NCBI GenBank assembly: GCA_025359945.1
Contig: JANYDD010000063.1
Span: 1-64,000, forward strand
Direction: 5' to 3'
DNA from: Bdellovibrio sp.
GTDB lineage: Bacteria; Bdellovibrionota; Bdellovibrionia; Bdellovibrionales; Bdellovibrionaceae
DNA: 64,000 nt
The notes beneath the pieces are model-generated. The model was not told where the DNA came from. It did no database searches and saw only the letters and a list, made by a program, of their open reading frames with translations. Position 1 is the stretch's first letter, and each line of letters begins with the position of its first letter. The translations under genes and the position numbers were made by a program. Below are positions 9,262 through 18,844 of the stretch, piece after piece.

Positions 9262-9546
9262 ATGTCTACAGAATCTAATGCAGATTCGGTTACAAATTCA
9301 GATGTACATTCACCTTTGAAGGAACTTGTCGAATACATGGCCAAGTCTTTGGTGGACGAACCGGATCAGGTCGAAGTCTTCGAGATTTCTGGCGAGCAAA
9401 CGACTGTTGTTGAACTAAAAGTGGCCAAAAGCGATCTTGGTAAAGTAATCGGAAAGCAGGGTCGCACGGCAAAATCGATGAGAACCATTCTCAATGCAGC
9501 CTCTACCAAATTGCAGAAAAGAAGCGTTTTAGAAATCGTTGAGTAG
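9262..9546 (+). CDS. khpA: KH-domain RNA-binding protein KhpA (YlqC type)
   Basis: A 94-residue protein with one KH domain: [18 protein letters not shown] followed by [18 protein letters not shown], the latter holding the RNA-binding GxxG loop (GKQG). KhpA binds many RNAs, often with a partner KhpB/Jag. The first 17 residues are a Ser/Thr/Asn-rich extension beyond the usual family start. Its end overlaps the proposed rimM start by 8 bp. Confidence 0.93.
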   Translation: MSTESNADSVTNSDVHSPLKELVEYMAKSLVDEPDQVEVFEISGEQTTVVELKVAKSDLGKVIGKQGRTAKSMRTILNAASTKLQKRSVLEIVE

Positions 9547-10108
9547 ATTGGCAGATGAAAATCCTAAAGCTTGGCGCAAGGCGGGTGTGATCTCTCATGC
9601 CCACGGAATATTAGGCGAATTATTTTTATTTGTACCCAGTCAAGATTTTGATTTTTTAAAAAAAATTAATATCTTTTCTTTGAAGAAATCTGGCCTTGGT
9701 GGTTCCCACCAAATCTTTGATTTAAGAAGTTTTAGCCTTCATAAAAACGGTGCCATTTTGCGCTCGCCCCAAATTAAAAATCGTAATCAGGCCGAGGATT
9801 TAGTTAAATCCGATTTTTTTGTTTCTGCTGATCTTTTTATTTCAAAGGCCAATGAAAGAATTTATCTGGACGAGCTTTTGGGTTTTCAAGTTTATGATCG
9901 TGATCAAAGCTTAGGGTCGATTTCAGGATTTTCTTCAAACGGACCGCAAGATCTGCTTCTGGTTCAAGGTGCTGAGGATGAAATGGAGATTCCTTTTGTC
10001 GAGGCCTTTATTCGCGAAATTGTTTTTGATCAAAAAATCATCAAAATGGAACTGCCTGAAGGTCTGACCGAAATTAATTTAAAACCGCCAATTGTGAAAA
10101 AAAAATGA
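9539..10108 (+). CDS. rimM: Ribosome maturation factor RimM
   Basis: RimM assists maturation of the 16S 3' domain and binds S19. The N-terminal part, [20 protein letters not shown], is the RimM beta-barrel signature, and the PRC-barrel domain is visible near residues 105-175 ([23 protein letters not shown]... split here; [11 protein letters not shown]). The family start is close to TTG 9539 or TTG 9548; neither has a strong ribosome site, consistent with coupling to khpA. The stop overlaps the trmD ATG by 4 bp (ATGA). Confidence 0.9.
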   Translation: MSRLADENPKAWRKAGVISHAHGILGELFLFVPSQDFDFLKKINIFSLKKSGLGGSHQIFDLRSFSLHKNGAILRSPQIKNRNQAEDLVKSDFFVSADLFISKANERIYLDELLGFQVYDRDQSLGSISGFSSNGPQDLLLVQGAEDEMEIPFVEAFIREIVFDQKIIKMELPEGLTEINLKPPIVKKK

Positions 10109-11478
10109 AATTCGATGTCATCACCATCTTTCCCAAGCTGATTGAAAATTATTTGAAAGAAGGTCTTTTAGGAAAGGCCATTCAAAATAAAAAAATAGAA
10201 GTGCAAACGACGAACCCCCGGGACTTCACCACCGATCGTCATCAAACCGTCGACGATAAACCTTATGGCGGCGACGACGGTATGGTATTTACTTACGGGC
10301 CACTAAAGTCTGCGGTCGCCAAGGCGAAACTTCAAAATAGGGGCCGTGTGATTTATTTGTCGCCACAGGGAAAGCCTTTGACTCAGACGCTGGTGCAAGA
10401 GCTTTCTAAAGAAGGACAACTGATCTTAGTCAGTGCTCGTTACGCTGGAATTGATCAACGCTGGATCAATGAGTTTGTCGACTTAGAAATCTCGGTGGGC
10501 GATTATGTTTTGATGGGCGGCGAGCTTCCTGCTCTGACCCTAATCGAAGCCGTCGCTAGGCAAATCGACGATGTTCTTAGTGACCCTGAATCCAAAACCA
10601 GAGACTCGTTTACAGATGGGCTTTTAGAAGCGCCGCAATTTACAAGACCCGAGCGCTTGGCCGATCACGAAGGCCCTTCGCTGGTTCCGCGGGTTTTGGT
10701 TGAGGGTCATCATCAAAAGATTAAAGAGTGGCGAAACCTAATGGCGTATTTGGTGACCTTGCAAAAGCGACCCGATTTATTCGCGCGAAAACTTTCGGCG
10801 GGTGCAGAAGAAACTAGGGAACAGGTCTTGAATTTTTATCGAAAGCTTTCGAACGACGAAAAAGCGTCGTGCGGTCTAGGAGATTTAGAGCATCTGCTTG
10901 AAGATCAGCGAAAAGGGCGATTGTCCGTGGCGCTATTTCACTATCCGATGCAAGATCGCGAAAAAAAAATTGTCGCAACTAACATTACCCATTTTGATAT
11001 CCACGATATTGCTAGGGCCAGCCGTGTGAACGGGGTTAAAAAATATTTTGTAGTGCATCCTTTGGATGATCAGTTGGCTTACGTGGAGCGGATTTTGGAT
11101 CACTGGCGCGTGGGTGCGGGATCAAAATTTAATCCTTTTCGAAGACTCTCCTTAGAAAATGTCATTTCGGCTGCGAATCTAGAACAAGTGTTAAGACATT
11201 TTCCGGAGCGACCTTTGATTGTCGCCACACACGCAAGACCTGTGGGGGGGAGTCGCCATTTTTCCTGTCGCGAACTGCATGAAATCGTGGCCCACCAAGA
11301 TCGGGATGTGCTTTTGTTATTTGGTACGGGATTTGGATTTCCGGATGAATTTATGGTCAGCGAATGTGATGGGACTTTGGAAAGTTTGAGGGGCGCTCCG
11401 CCGGATGATTTTAGGCATTACTCTGTACGCTCTGCGGTTTCGATTTACTTGGACAGAATTGTTGGACAAATTATTTGA
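10105..11478 (+). CDS. trmD: TrmD tRNA (guanine-N1)-methyltransferase fused to a second SPOUT RNA methyltransferase-like domain
   Basis: TrmD methylates G37 of tRNAs reading CNN/GNN-type codons and prevents frameshifting. Residues about 1-245 are a complete TrmD: FDVITIFPKL, DDKPYGGDDGMV, VSARYAGIDQRWINEFVD, SVGDYVLMGGELPAL, DSFTDGLLEAPQFTRP. Residues about 260-457 match the pattern of the small SPOUT family (Pfam Methyltrn_RNA_4) that in other lineages is a separate gene beside trmD: LSVALFHYPMQDREKK, NITHFDIHDIARASR, LIVATHARP, LLLFGTGFGFPDE and YSVRSAVSIYLDRI. Normal TrmD is about 240-260 residues, so this 457-residue protein is a fusion. The target of the second domain is unknown. Overlaps rimM by 4 bp. 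Confidence 0.92.
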   Translation: MKFDVITIFPKLIENYLKEGLLGKAIQNKKIEVQTTNPRDFTTDRHQTVDDKPYGGDDGMVFTYGPLKSAVAKAKLQNRGRVIYLSPQGKPLTQTLVQELSKEGQLILVSARYAGIDQRWINEFVDLEISVGDYVLMGGELPALTLIEAVARQIDDVLSDPESKTRDSFTDGLLEAPQFTRPERLADHEGPSLVPRVLVEGHHQKIKEWRNLMAYLVTLQKRPDLFARKLSAGAEETREQVLNFYRKLSNDEKASCGLGDLEHLLEDQRKGRLSVALFHYPMQDREKKIVATNITHFDIHDIARASRVNGVKKYFVVHPLDDQLAYVERILDHWRVGAGSKFNPFRRLSLENVISAANLEQVLRHFPERPLIVATHARPVGGSRHFSCRELHEIVAHQDRDVLLLFGTGFGFPDEFMVSECDGTLESLRGAPPDDFRHYSVRSAVSIYLDRIVGQII

Positions 11479-11525
11479 CCGAATGAATACGTGAATGTTA
11501 GCCCTGATGCATATTGAGGTGTGCA

Positions 11526-11936
11526 ATGGATCGAGTGAAAAAACTGACTCTTCGTGAAAAAAACAAAAATATTGAGGATTTTCGTTCGGGCGATACCGTC
11601 AACGTGTACGTCAAAGTTAAAGAGGGCGAGAAAGAACGTATTCAGGTTTACAAAGGCATCGTAACCAAACTGCAGGGCAGTGGTGTCAGCCGAAGTTTTA
11701 CCGTTCGTAAAATTTCAGCCGGTGTTGGGGTTGAAAGATCTTTTCCTTTTTCAAGCCCTTCGGTTGATAAAGTTCAGGTGGTTTCCTACGGGGAAGTGCG
11801 AAGATCTAAACTGTACTATCTTCGAGGTCTTGAAGGTAAAGCAGCGAAGATCGATTCTGAATTAGCGACAAGCTTGGGTAAAGCCGCACTTGCTGAGGCT
11901 GCTTCTGCTGCAGCTGCAGAGACCACAGCGAAGTAA
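11526..11936 (+). CDS. rplS: 50S ribosomal protein L19
   Basis: L19 lies at the 30S-50S interface. The 136-residue protein shows [40 protein letters not shown] and [18 protein letters not shown], the family hallmarks. Start ATG at 11526 has GAGG six bases upstream; the longer frame from 11514 (TTG) is not needed. The last 20 residues are an alanine-rich tail ([14 protein letters not shown]) longer than usual. Confidence 0.96.
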   Translation: MDRVKKLTLREKNKNIEDFRSGDTVNVYVKVKEGEKERIQVYKGIVTKLQGSGVSRSFTVRKISAGVGVERSFPFSSPSVDKVQVVSYGEVRRSKLYYLRGLEGKAAKIDSELATSLGKAALAEAASAAAAETTAK

Positions 11937-11999
11937 AAATCGCGTTTGCCAGTGAATTTGAAAAAAAAATAGATAATTAATTCGAGAGTTTACCGCTAA

Positions 12000-12017
12000 G
12001 TCTGATTAGCGTCAGAC
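12000..12017. repeat. Short inverted repeat in the rplS-rnhB gap
   Basis: GTCTGA-TTAGCG-TCAGAC, a 6-bp perfect stem with 6-base loop, in the 215-bp gap between rplS and rnhB. There is no T-run directly after it, so a classic terminator is not supported. Role unknown. Confidence 0.25.
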
Positions 12018-12151
12018 GAAGATCCGTTTTAGGTTGGTCAGCATTTGCAACTTTTGAGAATTGAAACATCAAAGACTTAGACGAAAAAAATAAAAATTCG
12101 AAAGCTGTTTTAAAGGTCGATTCTTTCGACTGGAAAAGACTTTACCAATCA

Positions 12152-12730
12152 TTGTCGGGCCCGGTGATCGGGGTTGATGAAGTGGGTCGAGGTTGTTTGG
12201 CCGGTGCGGTAGTTTCTGCCGCAGTTTTTCTTAAGAGCGACGAGGGAATTCATCAGTTCCGGGATTCGAAAATTTTGTCCGAGAAAAAACGAAAAGAACT
12301 CTCAGATCTAATTTATTCTTATCATGAAGTCGGAATTGGAATTGCAACTCCTGAAGAAATTGACGAAATAAATATTTTACAAGCCAGTCTACTTAGCATG
12401 AAACGAGCTTGTTTGGAATTGGCTTCAAAAATGATTGTCGATGGGGCTAGTCTTCTAGTCGACGGAATTTTTAAAATTCCGGATTTGGAATGGAAGCAAA
12501 TTCCAATTCCCCAAGGAGACAATAAAGTCCCAGTGATCTCTGCGGCGTCGATCGTAGCTAAAGTCTATCGCGATGAATGGATGAAAAGGCTAGCGGTGCA
12601 GTATCCACAATATGGCTTTGAAAAGCACAAAGGGTATTCAAGTGTTTGCCACAAAGAAAATATTAAAAAATTTGGGCCGACCGCAATTCATCGGAAATCC
12701 TTTCGCGGCGTCAAAGAATACACGCTCTAA
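12152..12730 (+). CDS. rnhB: Ribonuclease HII
   Basis: RNase HII cuts RNA in RNA-DNA hybrids and removes single ribonucleotides from DNA. It shows GVDEVGRGCLAGAVVSAAV with the catalytic Asp-Glu, RDSKILSEKKR, LLVDGIF, and VPVISAASIVAKVYRD. The TTG start used leaves only six residues before the catalytic motif and has no ribosome site. The frame is open upstream to a TGA at 12062, with no ATG, GTG or TTG between, so a longer protein would need a rare start such as ATC at 12068. The true N-terminus is uncertain. The 3' end overlaps the yraN frame. Confidence 0.92.
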   Translation: MSGPVIGVDEVGRGCLAGAVVSAAVFLKSDEGIHQFRDSKILSEKKRKELSDLIYSYHEVGIGIATPEEIDEINILQASLLSMKRACLELASKMIVDGASLLVDGIFKIPDLEWKQIPIPQGDNKVPVISAASIVAKVYRDEWMKRLAVQYPQYGFEKHKGYSSVCHKENIKKFGPTAIHRKSFRGVKEYTL

Positions 12731-13052
12731 GCAAGAACGCGGGCTTTGGGGCGAAAACCAAGTTATTGCTGATTTTTTGAAAAGAAAATTTAGACTGGTG
12801 GGTCATCGAAAAAAAATATTTGGTGTTGAAGTGGACTTGTTATTTCGGGACTTGTCCGGATCCCTGTACCTGATTGAAGTGAAGAATATCGCTTGCGACG
12901 ACAGAATTTCGACAAGCCTATCTTGGCGACAAAAATTACGACTGCAAAAAGTGATGGGTTTTTTGTGTGAAAATGAACCAAAAGTCTTTTTTCAAATGGC
13001 CTACGTCACGCGAACGGCAAAAGTGATCATAATCGATGAAAATATTTTTTAA
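12612..13052 (+). CDS. yraN: YraN / UPF0102 family endonuclease-like protein
   Basis: GLWGENQVIADFLKRKFRLVG followed by FGVEVDLLFRD and LYLIEVKN is the UPF0102 pattern and resembles the PD-(D/E)xK nuclease core. The cellular role of this family is not firmly established. Family similarity begins near residue 38, just after the rnhB stop. The first ATG (12612) would overlap rnhB by about 120 bases; GTG 12642 or a TTG further in are alternatives. rnhB-yraN pairing is common in bacteria. Confidence 0.85.
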   Translation: MALKSTKGIQVFATKKILKNLGRPQFIGNPFAASKNTRSKQERGLWGENQVIADFLKRKFRLVGHRKKIFGVEVDLLFRDLSGSLYLIEVKNIACDDRISTSLSWRQKLRLQKVMGFLCENEPKVFFQMAYVTRTAKVIIIDENIF

Positions 13053-13447
13053 AAACTTTTAAGTTTAATGGCTAAAGCGGCGCCGTCTAATTTTTGGTCC
13101 TTAAACTGCGGCCAAAAAAACCAACTAAAGTCTTGTGTGCGGGCGGAATCGTCAGCTGGTGTTTGATTGAGAATAAAAAATCCGTAACCTATCCCTGCAT
13201 ACAAACCCAAAGAAGCCCCGATGGCGATATTATTTGTTTTTTTCGTCGGACTATCGACAAAGGCTAAGCTCATTGCGCCTACACCGGCTCCGGCTAAAGT
13301 TCCCCAGCCACAATAAGATAGAAACGTTTTAAGGTCGTGATCAACGGCCCAAGCTGATCTGGGCAGACCCATAGAAATCGTTAGCGCGCAGATCAAGAAA
13401 AAACTGATCAAGCTGGGGCAAAATGTTCGCTTTAATTTTATATTCAT
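13049..13447 (-). CDS. Small exported/membrane protein of unknown function
   Basis: The start at 13447 gives 132 residues with a clear signal peptide (MNIKLKRTFCPSLISFFLI, cleavage probably after SAWA). Two glycine- and alanine-rich hydrophobic stretches follow (GWGTLAGAGVGAMSLAF and IAIGASLGLYAGIGYGFFI), which look like a membrane hairpin. The frame is open further upstream, but that part overlaps lptD and has no similarity to a leader. I do not recognise the family. It lies 106 bp downstream of lptD in the same direction. Confidence 0.6.
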   Translation of the reverse strand: MNIKLKRTFCPSLISFFLICALTISMGLPRSAWAVDHDLKTFLSYCGWGTLAGAGVGAMSLAFVDSPTKKTNNIAIGASLGLYAGIGYGFFILNQTPADDSARTQDFSWFFWPQFKDQKLDGAALAIKLKSF

Positions 13448-13553
13448 TTTTTTTGCGGTAAAGGGTGAAAGTCTCTTTATTAGTTTCAGGTTTGTCGGTT
13501 GGGTTTTCAACCATCCCGGTAGCTCAGGCGATGATGCGTTAGTCGAATCACGC

Positions 13554-16007
13554 TTAAATTCCAAACTGATCCAAAATATTATTTTGAATTGGGCCCACAG
13601 GTTTGCCGTCCCACGAAAACGCAAAATTGACTTTGTATCCAATCAATCCAATCGGATTTTGGTACTGCATAAATGTAAATTTCCAACAGTCACCGGGAAG
13701 ATTAATCTGAACTCCATATCCATAACTTTTAAAAACACGGCTGGTCGAAGCGTAAGGGTTTAAATCGTAAGTCACTTTGGCCAAGGCATCTAGTGGGATA
13801 AAAGATTTTTTTGCAAAAACCGAAATTTCCTCACTGCGGGTGCTGTAGTCGACTCGCTTGCCGGGCTCGATCGTGAATCCCGAATTATATCCCAAAGTAA
13901 TAAATTCGCTGGCGTCGTTACTTAACGTCACATTGGTCGACGAGTTTGTCGCCGACTGGTAGGGGTAGTACCTGCTCAGCTGATAAAAAGTAAAATGCTC
14001 GAGATTCAGCCGAAGCTCTGACGAAATATCGGAATAGGCTTGAGCCATTTTGTTTCGGCTTTCCGCTTGGAAAAAGTCATAGCTTTGTGAAATTCTCCAG
14101 GTCAGAAATTGGTTGTAAGCAGGGTCAAGAAGTTTTGCACTTCCAATGGGCTTTTCTACTTTTTTCTGGATGATCTTGTTAGTGAATCCAAAAGTTATAA
14201 TCTTGCGGTCATATAATCGGTCAGAGTAGTCAAACTGAATTCCATAAGGCCCATTGATATCCGAATCCGTTATATTTTCTTGCGAGTAAAATGGGATATC
14301 CGCGGACGAATAGTTACCAAAAAAAGGATGGGCGGGGTGATAAATCCAAGGAATTGTCGTGAAGGTGACTTCGGGCTGAAACTGATGTTTGTAGTAGGTG
14401 CCGTGGCCTTTTTCTTTAAGCTCATGCCCACCGAAAAAACCCGAAAACGTTGTTCGGGTTGAGATCTGAGTCTTTAGATACTGACGTGTATTTGTGCGAT
14501 CTTCGCCTACGGGAAACGAGTAGCGGGTCTCGCGATAACTGATCTGCGGCAGGAAATCGAAAGGTCCGGATTTCAGTGGGTAAAATAGGGATCCTTGTCC
14601 GTCGACTCTTTGCCCAGCGCGAATAATGTCTTTGGCGGAATCATACCGACCAGTTCGAAGTGGGGAGCAGTCTCGATTTTTTTCCCAACTTTCTTCTGCG
14701 CATTCTTTGGCTGTTCCCCCGTGGAGAAGCAGTCTGCTTTTATCGGTCACATCGGGGTTGTAGGCGCGATCCATTTCATCCCATCCAAAACCTGATCTGG
14801 AAAACTGCGTTGAAACAAAATCTAAGTTATAGAAAAGTTTTTTTCCCCACAAACTTTCGCTTCGCTGACTGATGCGGACCTCGGGCATTCGATGGACCGA
14901 ATCGTTCGAAGTCGACATGGGATCCGACTGAAGCATGTTCACGTAGTAAGAAGAATCAACGCCCCAGTAGATTTTGTCTGACGAGTGAGTGACGGAAACT
15001 CGATTCTCAAGAGCCGGATCGTTGGGGTTTAGGGATTCATTAGTAAAGTCACGCGGGTATTTTAAATCGCTGGTGGTGTTGACCTGAATACGATTGGTAA
15101 AGCCTTCGGGAAGGTCATAATAGTGCTGATACTTTATAAACCAGCGGTCAGTCAGGCTGCCGCGATCCTGCCGACTGCGATAAAGATTAACATCTTCGTT
15201 GGTCGCAAAAACTTTATCTTGGATGGTGCCGGCATCGAATTCGCCAGAACTTCGTTCTGAAAGGTAATACCGGTAATTGACTAGTTCTTTGGGCCCCCGA
15301 AGCTCGTAGTTTTTTAACGTAAAAGTCGCATCCGAACTTCGATTGATCGCCCAAAAATAACTATCCGAAATCGCAATTCCAGAGTCCTGAATGTATTCAC
15401 CCTCGGGAGTCAGCAGTCCCGTTTGTCGATCTGATTTCAGCGGTAAAATAAGGTAAGGAAGCCAAAAAATGGGAACAAAGGTGACTTTCATCACCGAGTT
15501 TTTTATGTACGCATAACCGCCCAATTCGGCACGCAGGGTGGTCCCCGAAAAGCTCCAGGTCTCGGGGCAATTTTTGCAGCTGGTGTAGCGGGCGTCCGTC
15601 GCAATAAATTCGGCAGGGCCAATTTTCTGAAGAACTTTACCTTCGATAAGAATTTGATTCGACTGTACGTAGCCGTCGTAAATAATTCCGGTGTTGGATT
15701 CGTAATCAAATTTAAGTCGATCGCCGCCGTAGGTGGCTTCGGGTGTCGACATGAAAACTCGACCTCGGGCTTCAATGATTTTTGATCGCAAATAGATGCG
15801 AACAAAATCGGCCTTTAAATGCTGCTCTTTAAAAATAACTTGAACATTTCCATTCAACTCGATCGTTTCTTTATCCAGATCGCGATCGCTAGAATCCGCG
15901 TTCATTAATATGCCTTGAACTTTTTGTCCTGTAGGAACGGCGTTAGGACTATTTTGAGCCAGGGATAAAAACGGCGCGAAAAAAGCCAAAAATAAAAACG
16001 CCCTCAT
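13554..16007 (-). CDS. lptD: LPS-assembly outer membrane protein LptD
   Basis: LptD forms the outer-membrane barrel that inserts lipopolysaccharide with LptE. From ATG 16007 the protein is 817 residues: signal peptide MRAFLFLAFFAPFLSLAQ, an OstA/LptA-like beta-jellyroll domain (residues about 40-150, DKETIELNGNVQVIFKEQHL, IEARGRVFMS), then the barrel with the conserved FVPIFWLPYLILPLKSDRQT stretch. Cysteines at TSCKNCPE sit after the jellyroll; the usual disulfide pattern of E. coli LptD is not obvious. The start overlaps the stop of the cyclase gene by 4 bp (ATGA), showing translational coupling. Confidence 0.93.
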   Translation of the reverse strand: MRAFLFLAFFAPFLSLAQNSPNAVPTGQKVQGILMNADSSDRDLDKETIELNGNVQVIFKEQHLKADFVRIYLRSKIIEARGRVFMSTPEATYGGDRLKFDYESNTGIIYDGYVQSNQILIEGKVLQKIGPAEFIATDARYTSCKNCPETWSFSGTTLRAELGGYAYIKNSVMKVTFVPIFWLPYLILPLKSDRQTGLLTPEGEYIQDSGIAISDSYFWAINRSSDATFTLKNYELRGPKELVNYRYYLSERSSGEFDAGTIQDKVFATNEDVNLYRSRQDRGSLTDRWFIKYQHYYDLPEGFTNRIQVNTTSDLKYPRDFTNESLNPNDPALENRVSVTHSSDKIYWGVDSSYYVNMLQSDPMSTSNDSVHRMPEVRISQRSESLWGKKLFYNLDFVSTQFSRSGFGWDEMDRAYNPDVTDKSRLLLHGGTAKECAEESWEKNRDCSPLRTGRYDSAKDIIRAGQRVDGQGSLFYPLKSGPFDFLPQISYRETRYSFPVGEDRTNTRQYLKTQISTRTTFSGFFGGHELKEKGHGTYYKHQFQPEVTFTTIPWIYHPAHPFFGNYSSADIPFYSQENITDSDINGPYGIQFDYSDRLYDRKIITFGFTNKIIQKKVEKPIGSAKLLDPAYNQFLTWRISQSYDFFQAESRNKMAQAYSDISSELRLNLEHFTFYQLSRYYPYQSATNSSTNVTLSNDASEFITLGYNSGFTIEPGKRVDYSTRSEEISVFAKKSFIPLDALAKVTYDLNPYASTSRVFKSYGYGVQINLPGDCWKFTFMQYQNPIGLIGYKVNFAFSWDGKPVGPIQNNILDQFGI

Positions 16008-18739
16008 TTTGTTTTCATCACAAAGATACCGTCCCAATTGGCTGGCGGAGGGTTCAAAATAAAGGCTTCGCATCGCTCAACGTACTGGGCGCTGGTCTTG
16101 TCAGCAGGATCTGCGGCCAAAACTTTGAATTGCAAATGCGCTGATTTAAAGTCCTTCTCAAAATATTTGGTCAGGGCGCTGTCAAAACTTTGCGCTTTCT
16201 TTTCTATTTCAGGATTAAACTTTGGACTTTTACGGTTCTGGATCAGTTCATAAATTTTTACAGGTTCTTTTTTTCCCTTCACCTGAACCAAGTCCAATGT
16301 GCGACAAAGAAAAAAGGTTTTAACTTCTTCATAAGTGAACTGGCTGATGACAATTCGCGTTCCGTACTCTTTGTTGATGCCCTCAAGACGTGCGGCCAAG
16401 TTAACTCCGTCGCCCATGACCGTGTAATTGCGGACGATATCGGAACCCATATTTCCAACACTGACTTCAGCGGTGTTGATGCCGATGCCGATATCAATAT
16501 GAATATCGCCAAAGTTTTTTAACGCGATTTGGATTTCTGCCAATTTCTCTAAACTTTCTAAAGCGCATTGACAAGCGCAGTAAGCGTGATTGGCAAAAGA
16601 AATAGGTGCGCCAAAAAAGGCCATCACTGCATCACCAATATACTTATCTAGCGTCCCTTTATTTCGAAAAACAATTTCGGTCATGGGTGTTAAATAAATA
16701 TTTAAAACATCAGAAAGAACGCGCGGATCTAGTTTTTCGGAAAGAGTCGTAAAACCTCGTACGTCAGAGAAAAAAACTGAAACCCTTTTTTTCTGACCTC
16801 CCAATTCGACGTTGGCCGGGTCTTTTAAAATTTCGTCAACGATGGCCGGAGAAACATATTTAGAAAAAGTACTGCGCAGGTGTTTCTTCTTTCTTTCCTC
16901 GACCAAATATTTGTAAAAAGTAAGAAATACGTAAAGACCCAAGGTCATTAAAATCGGCAAGAGTATGACGACCTCAATCCCGCGGAAAAACAAATAAAGA
17001 TCAAAGCCCACCAAACTGGCTAAAGACGCGGCTGTTAAGGCAAATCCAAATGCCGCTCCTTTGATCGAGATGGCAGCACTTAAGACCAATCCAAAAATAA
17101 TTAAAAAGGTGATCATCCAAAATTTTTCATGGGCATAGTTTTTTAGAAAATCTTGATCCAAAAGATTGGCCAAAACGTTCAAATGAATTTCGGGTCCGGG
17201 AAAGTTCTTTTCAAAGGGCGTTACCCGAAGGTCGTAAACCGCGATGGCAGTTGCACCCACGATTAAGGTTCTGTCTTTGAGAAAGAAGCTCTTATCGACC
17301 TCTTCGGTTTTTAGCATCTGTTTATGTGTGACCGGATCGTAAAAGCCGGACGTCACTTCCGCTGTTTTCTTTCCATTAAGAAGTTCACGCGCCGGTAAAA
17401 AATAAAAATGGTTAGAGCCCCCAAAATAATTTATTTTTAGACGGCCTTGTTGGTCAATGGGGAGAGAACCCACAGTGACCTCGGGATCTTTGGTGGCGTC
17501 GATGATCTGAAAACCTGAAATAATTTTTTGCTCGACGTTTTCAGGATCTTTCTGAATTTCAATTCGGGCCTGGAAACCTTGCGACACCAAATAAGTTTGC
17601 AATGCCAACGACGGGACGTAGCTAAGGCCGATACGATTTCCGGTTCGGTAAAAAAGCGACATCTTTCGGATCGTGCCGTCACTGTCTTGTTCTGCGTTGA
17701 AAGATCCCGAAAAGTCAGCCGCTTGGTGGAATTGCGGCAAGTTAATTGTCCACTTTCTTTTTTGATTTACTGGAAGTGTTTTTACCATGCTTTTAAACTT
17801 TTTTACTGCATCATTGAATTCAAGACCTTTCAGATCGGGCGACGTCTGAAACAGTTCAAGATAGGAATTTCGAAAAGAATTCAAATAGCGATCCGATTCA
17901 GTCAGCCAGACCGAACAATAATCCATATTGGATTCCTGTAAAAAAAAGGTCAGCTGCTTTTTTTGTCGCTCTAACTTGTCTTGATTGGCAGCCCTTGGTT
18001 CTGCCGTTCGTTGATCAAAAAAGGCTTTGGTGTTTTCTTTTTCCAGGTGATCGAAAATATTTTTAAAAATTGAATCAAAGTTAAAATCTACGAAAAGGTC
18101 AGTGGTGTCGTCGACAAAAAAAGTAGGATTTAATTTAACAAAAGTATTGGCATTAGCGCGCTGAAAGGCTTCGTTGCGGCAGTAGTCTTGGAAGGCCTTA
18201 AAGTTATCCCCGTGATCATCGTTGAAGACCCCTAGCACAATTTTGTCTTTATATTTCTCGATGGTTTTTGCAAGAATATCGTCGGCAGCACCGCCCGCAT
18301 CTTTTTCGGGTTCAGAAAATATCACATCTAGCCCAATGGCTTTGGGGTTCAACTTCATTGCGTTTTCCAAAACTTCAGCCGTCAAGGACCTCGTCCATGG
18401 CCATCGACCCAATTCTTCAATGGAACGATCGTCGATTGTGATTAATGCCACCTGAGGATCTGTGGTCTGGGATTTTTTAGGGCCTCGGAATCGAAACCGA
18501 AAGTCCGAATACTTAAGGTCTAGGGTCTCGAGCAGATTAAAAAAAGCGTGTGTCCTTCGGTCATTTTCGTTCTGATGTTTCAGGCGATAAAAATCAAAGG
18601 CTAGACCTGCAAAAATCCATGTCAGGACTACGCCTAGAAAAAGCGGGGATTTAAAAAAGCGAAGAATTTTAAAATCTTTTCTATTTTTTTTGTTTGAGTT
18701 CACGAAAATGATTAGATCAAAAGCTTTAGGGTCTGTCAT
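16004..18739 (-). CDS. CHASE2-domain class III adenylate/guanylate cyclase
   Basis: A 911-residue membrane receptor cyclase. One N-terminal membrane helix (FFKSPLFLGVVLTWIFAG) precedes a large periplasmic CHASE2 domain (QVALITIDDRSIEELGRWPW; IGLDVIFSEPEKDAGG; TLIVGATAIAVYDLRVTPF), which contains an acidic/helical insertion at about residues 190-330. Three membrane helices follow near residues 535-610. The catalytic domain has metal aspartates D659 (FFSDVRGFT) and D703 (IGDAVMAFFG), 44 residues apart as in active enzymes, plus GDGVNLAARLE. The tail has a TPR-like stretch. The product is probably cAMP; the ligand is unknown. It is cotranscribed with lptD. Confidence 0.92.
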   Translation of the reverse strand: MTDPKAFDLIIFVNSNKKNRKDFKILRFFKSPLFLGVVLTWIFAGLAFDFYRLKHQNENDRRTHAFFNLLETLDLKYSDFRFRFRGPKKSQTTDPQVALITIDDRSIEELGRWPWTRSLTAEVLENAMKLNPKAIGLDVIFSEPEKDAGGAADDILAKTIEKYKDKIVLGVFNDDHGDNFKAFQDYCRNEAFQRANANTFVKLNPTFFVDDTTDLFVDFNFDSIFKNIFDHLEKENTKAFFDQRTAEPRAANQDKLERQKKQLTFFLQESNMDYCSVWLTESDRYLNSFRNSYLELFQTSPDLKGLEFNDAVKKFKSMVKTLPVNQKRKWTINLPQFHQAADFSGSFNAEQDSDGTIRKMSLFYRTGNRIGLSYVPSLALQTYLVSQGFQARIEIQKDPENVEQKIISGFQIIDATKDPEVTVGSLPIDQQGRLKINYFGGSNHFYFLPARELLNGKKTAEVTSGFYDPVTHKQMLKTEEVDKSFFLKDRTLIVGATAIAVYDLRVTPFEKNFPGPEIHLNVLANLLDQDFLKNYAHEKFWMITFLIIFGLVLSAAISIKGAAFGFALTAASLASLVGFDLYLFFRGIEVVILLPILMTLGLYVFLTFYKYLVEERKKKHLRSTFSKYVSPAIVDEILKDPANVELGGQKKRVSVFFSDVRGFTTLSEKLDPRVLSDVLNIYLTPMTEIVFRNKGTLDKYIGDAVMAFFGAPISFANHAYCACQCALESLEKLAEIQIALKNFGDIHIDIGIGINTAEVSVGNMGSDIVRNYTVMGDGVNLAARLEGINKEYGTRIVISQFTYEEVKTFFLCRTLDLVQVKGKKEPVKIYELIQNRKSPKFNPEIEKKAQSFDSALTKYFEKDFKSAHLQFKVLAADPADKTSAQYVERCEAFILNPPPANWDGIFVMKTK

Positions 18740-18844
18740 AAAGCCCAGTCGAGGAGGTGGTGCGTTAGTTGCACAAAAACTAGTCGAATGACGAATCTAA
18801 TTTTTCGCGAATCTGCCGATAAGGAATTGGTGCGGAGGTCTCGT

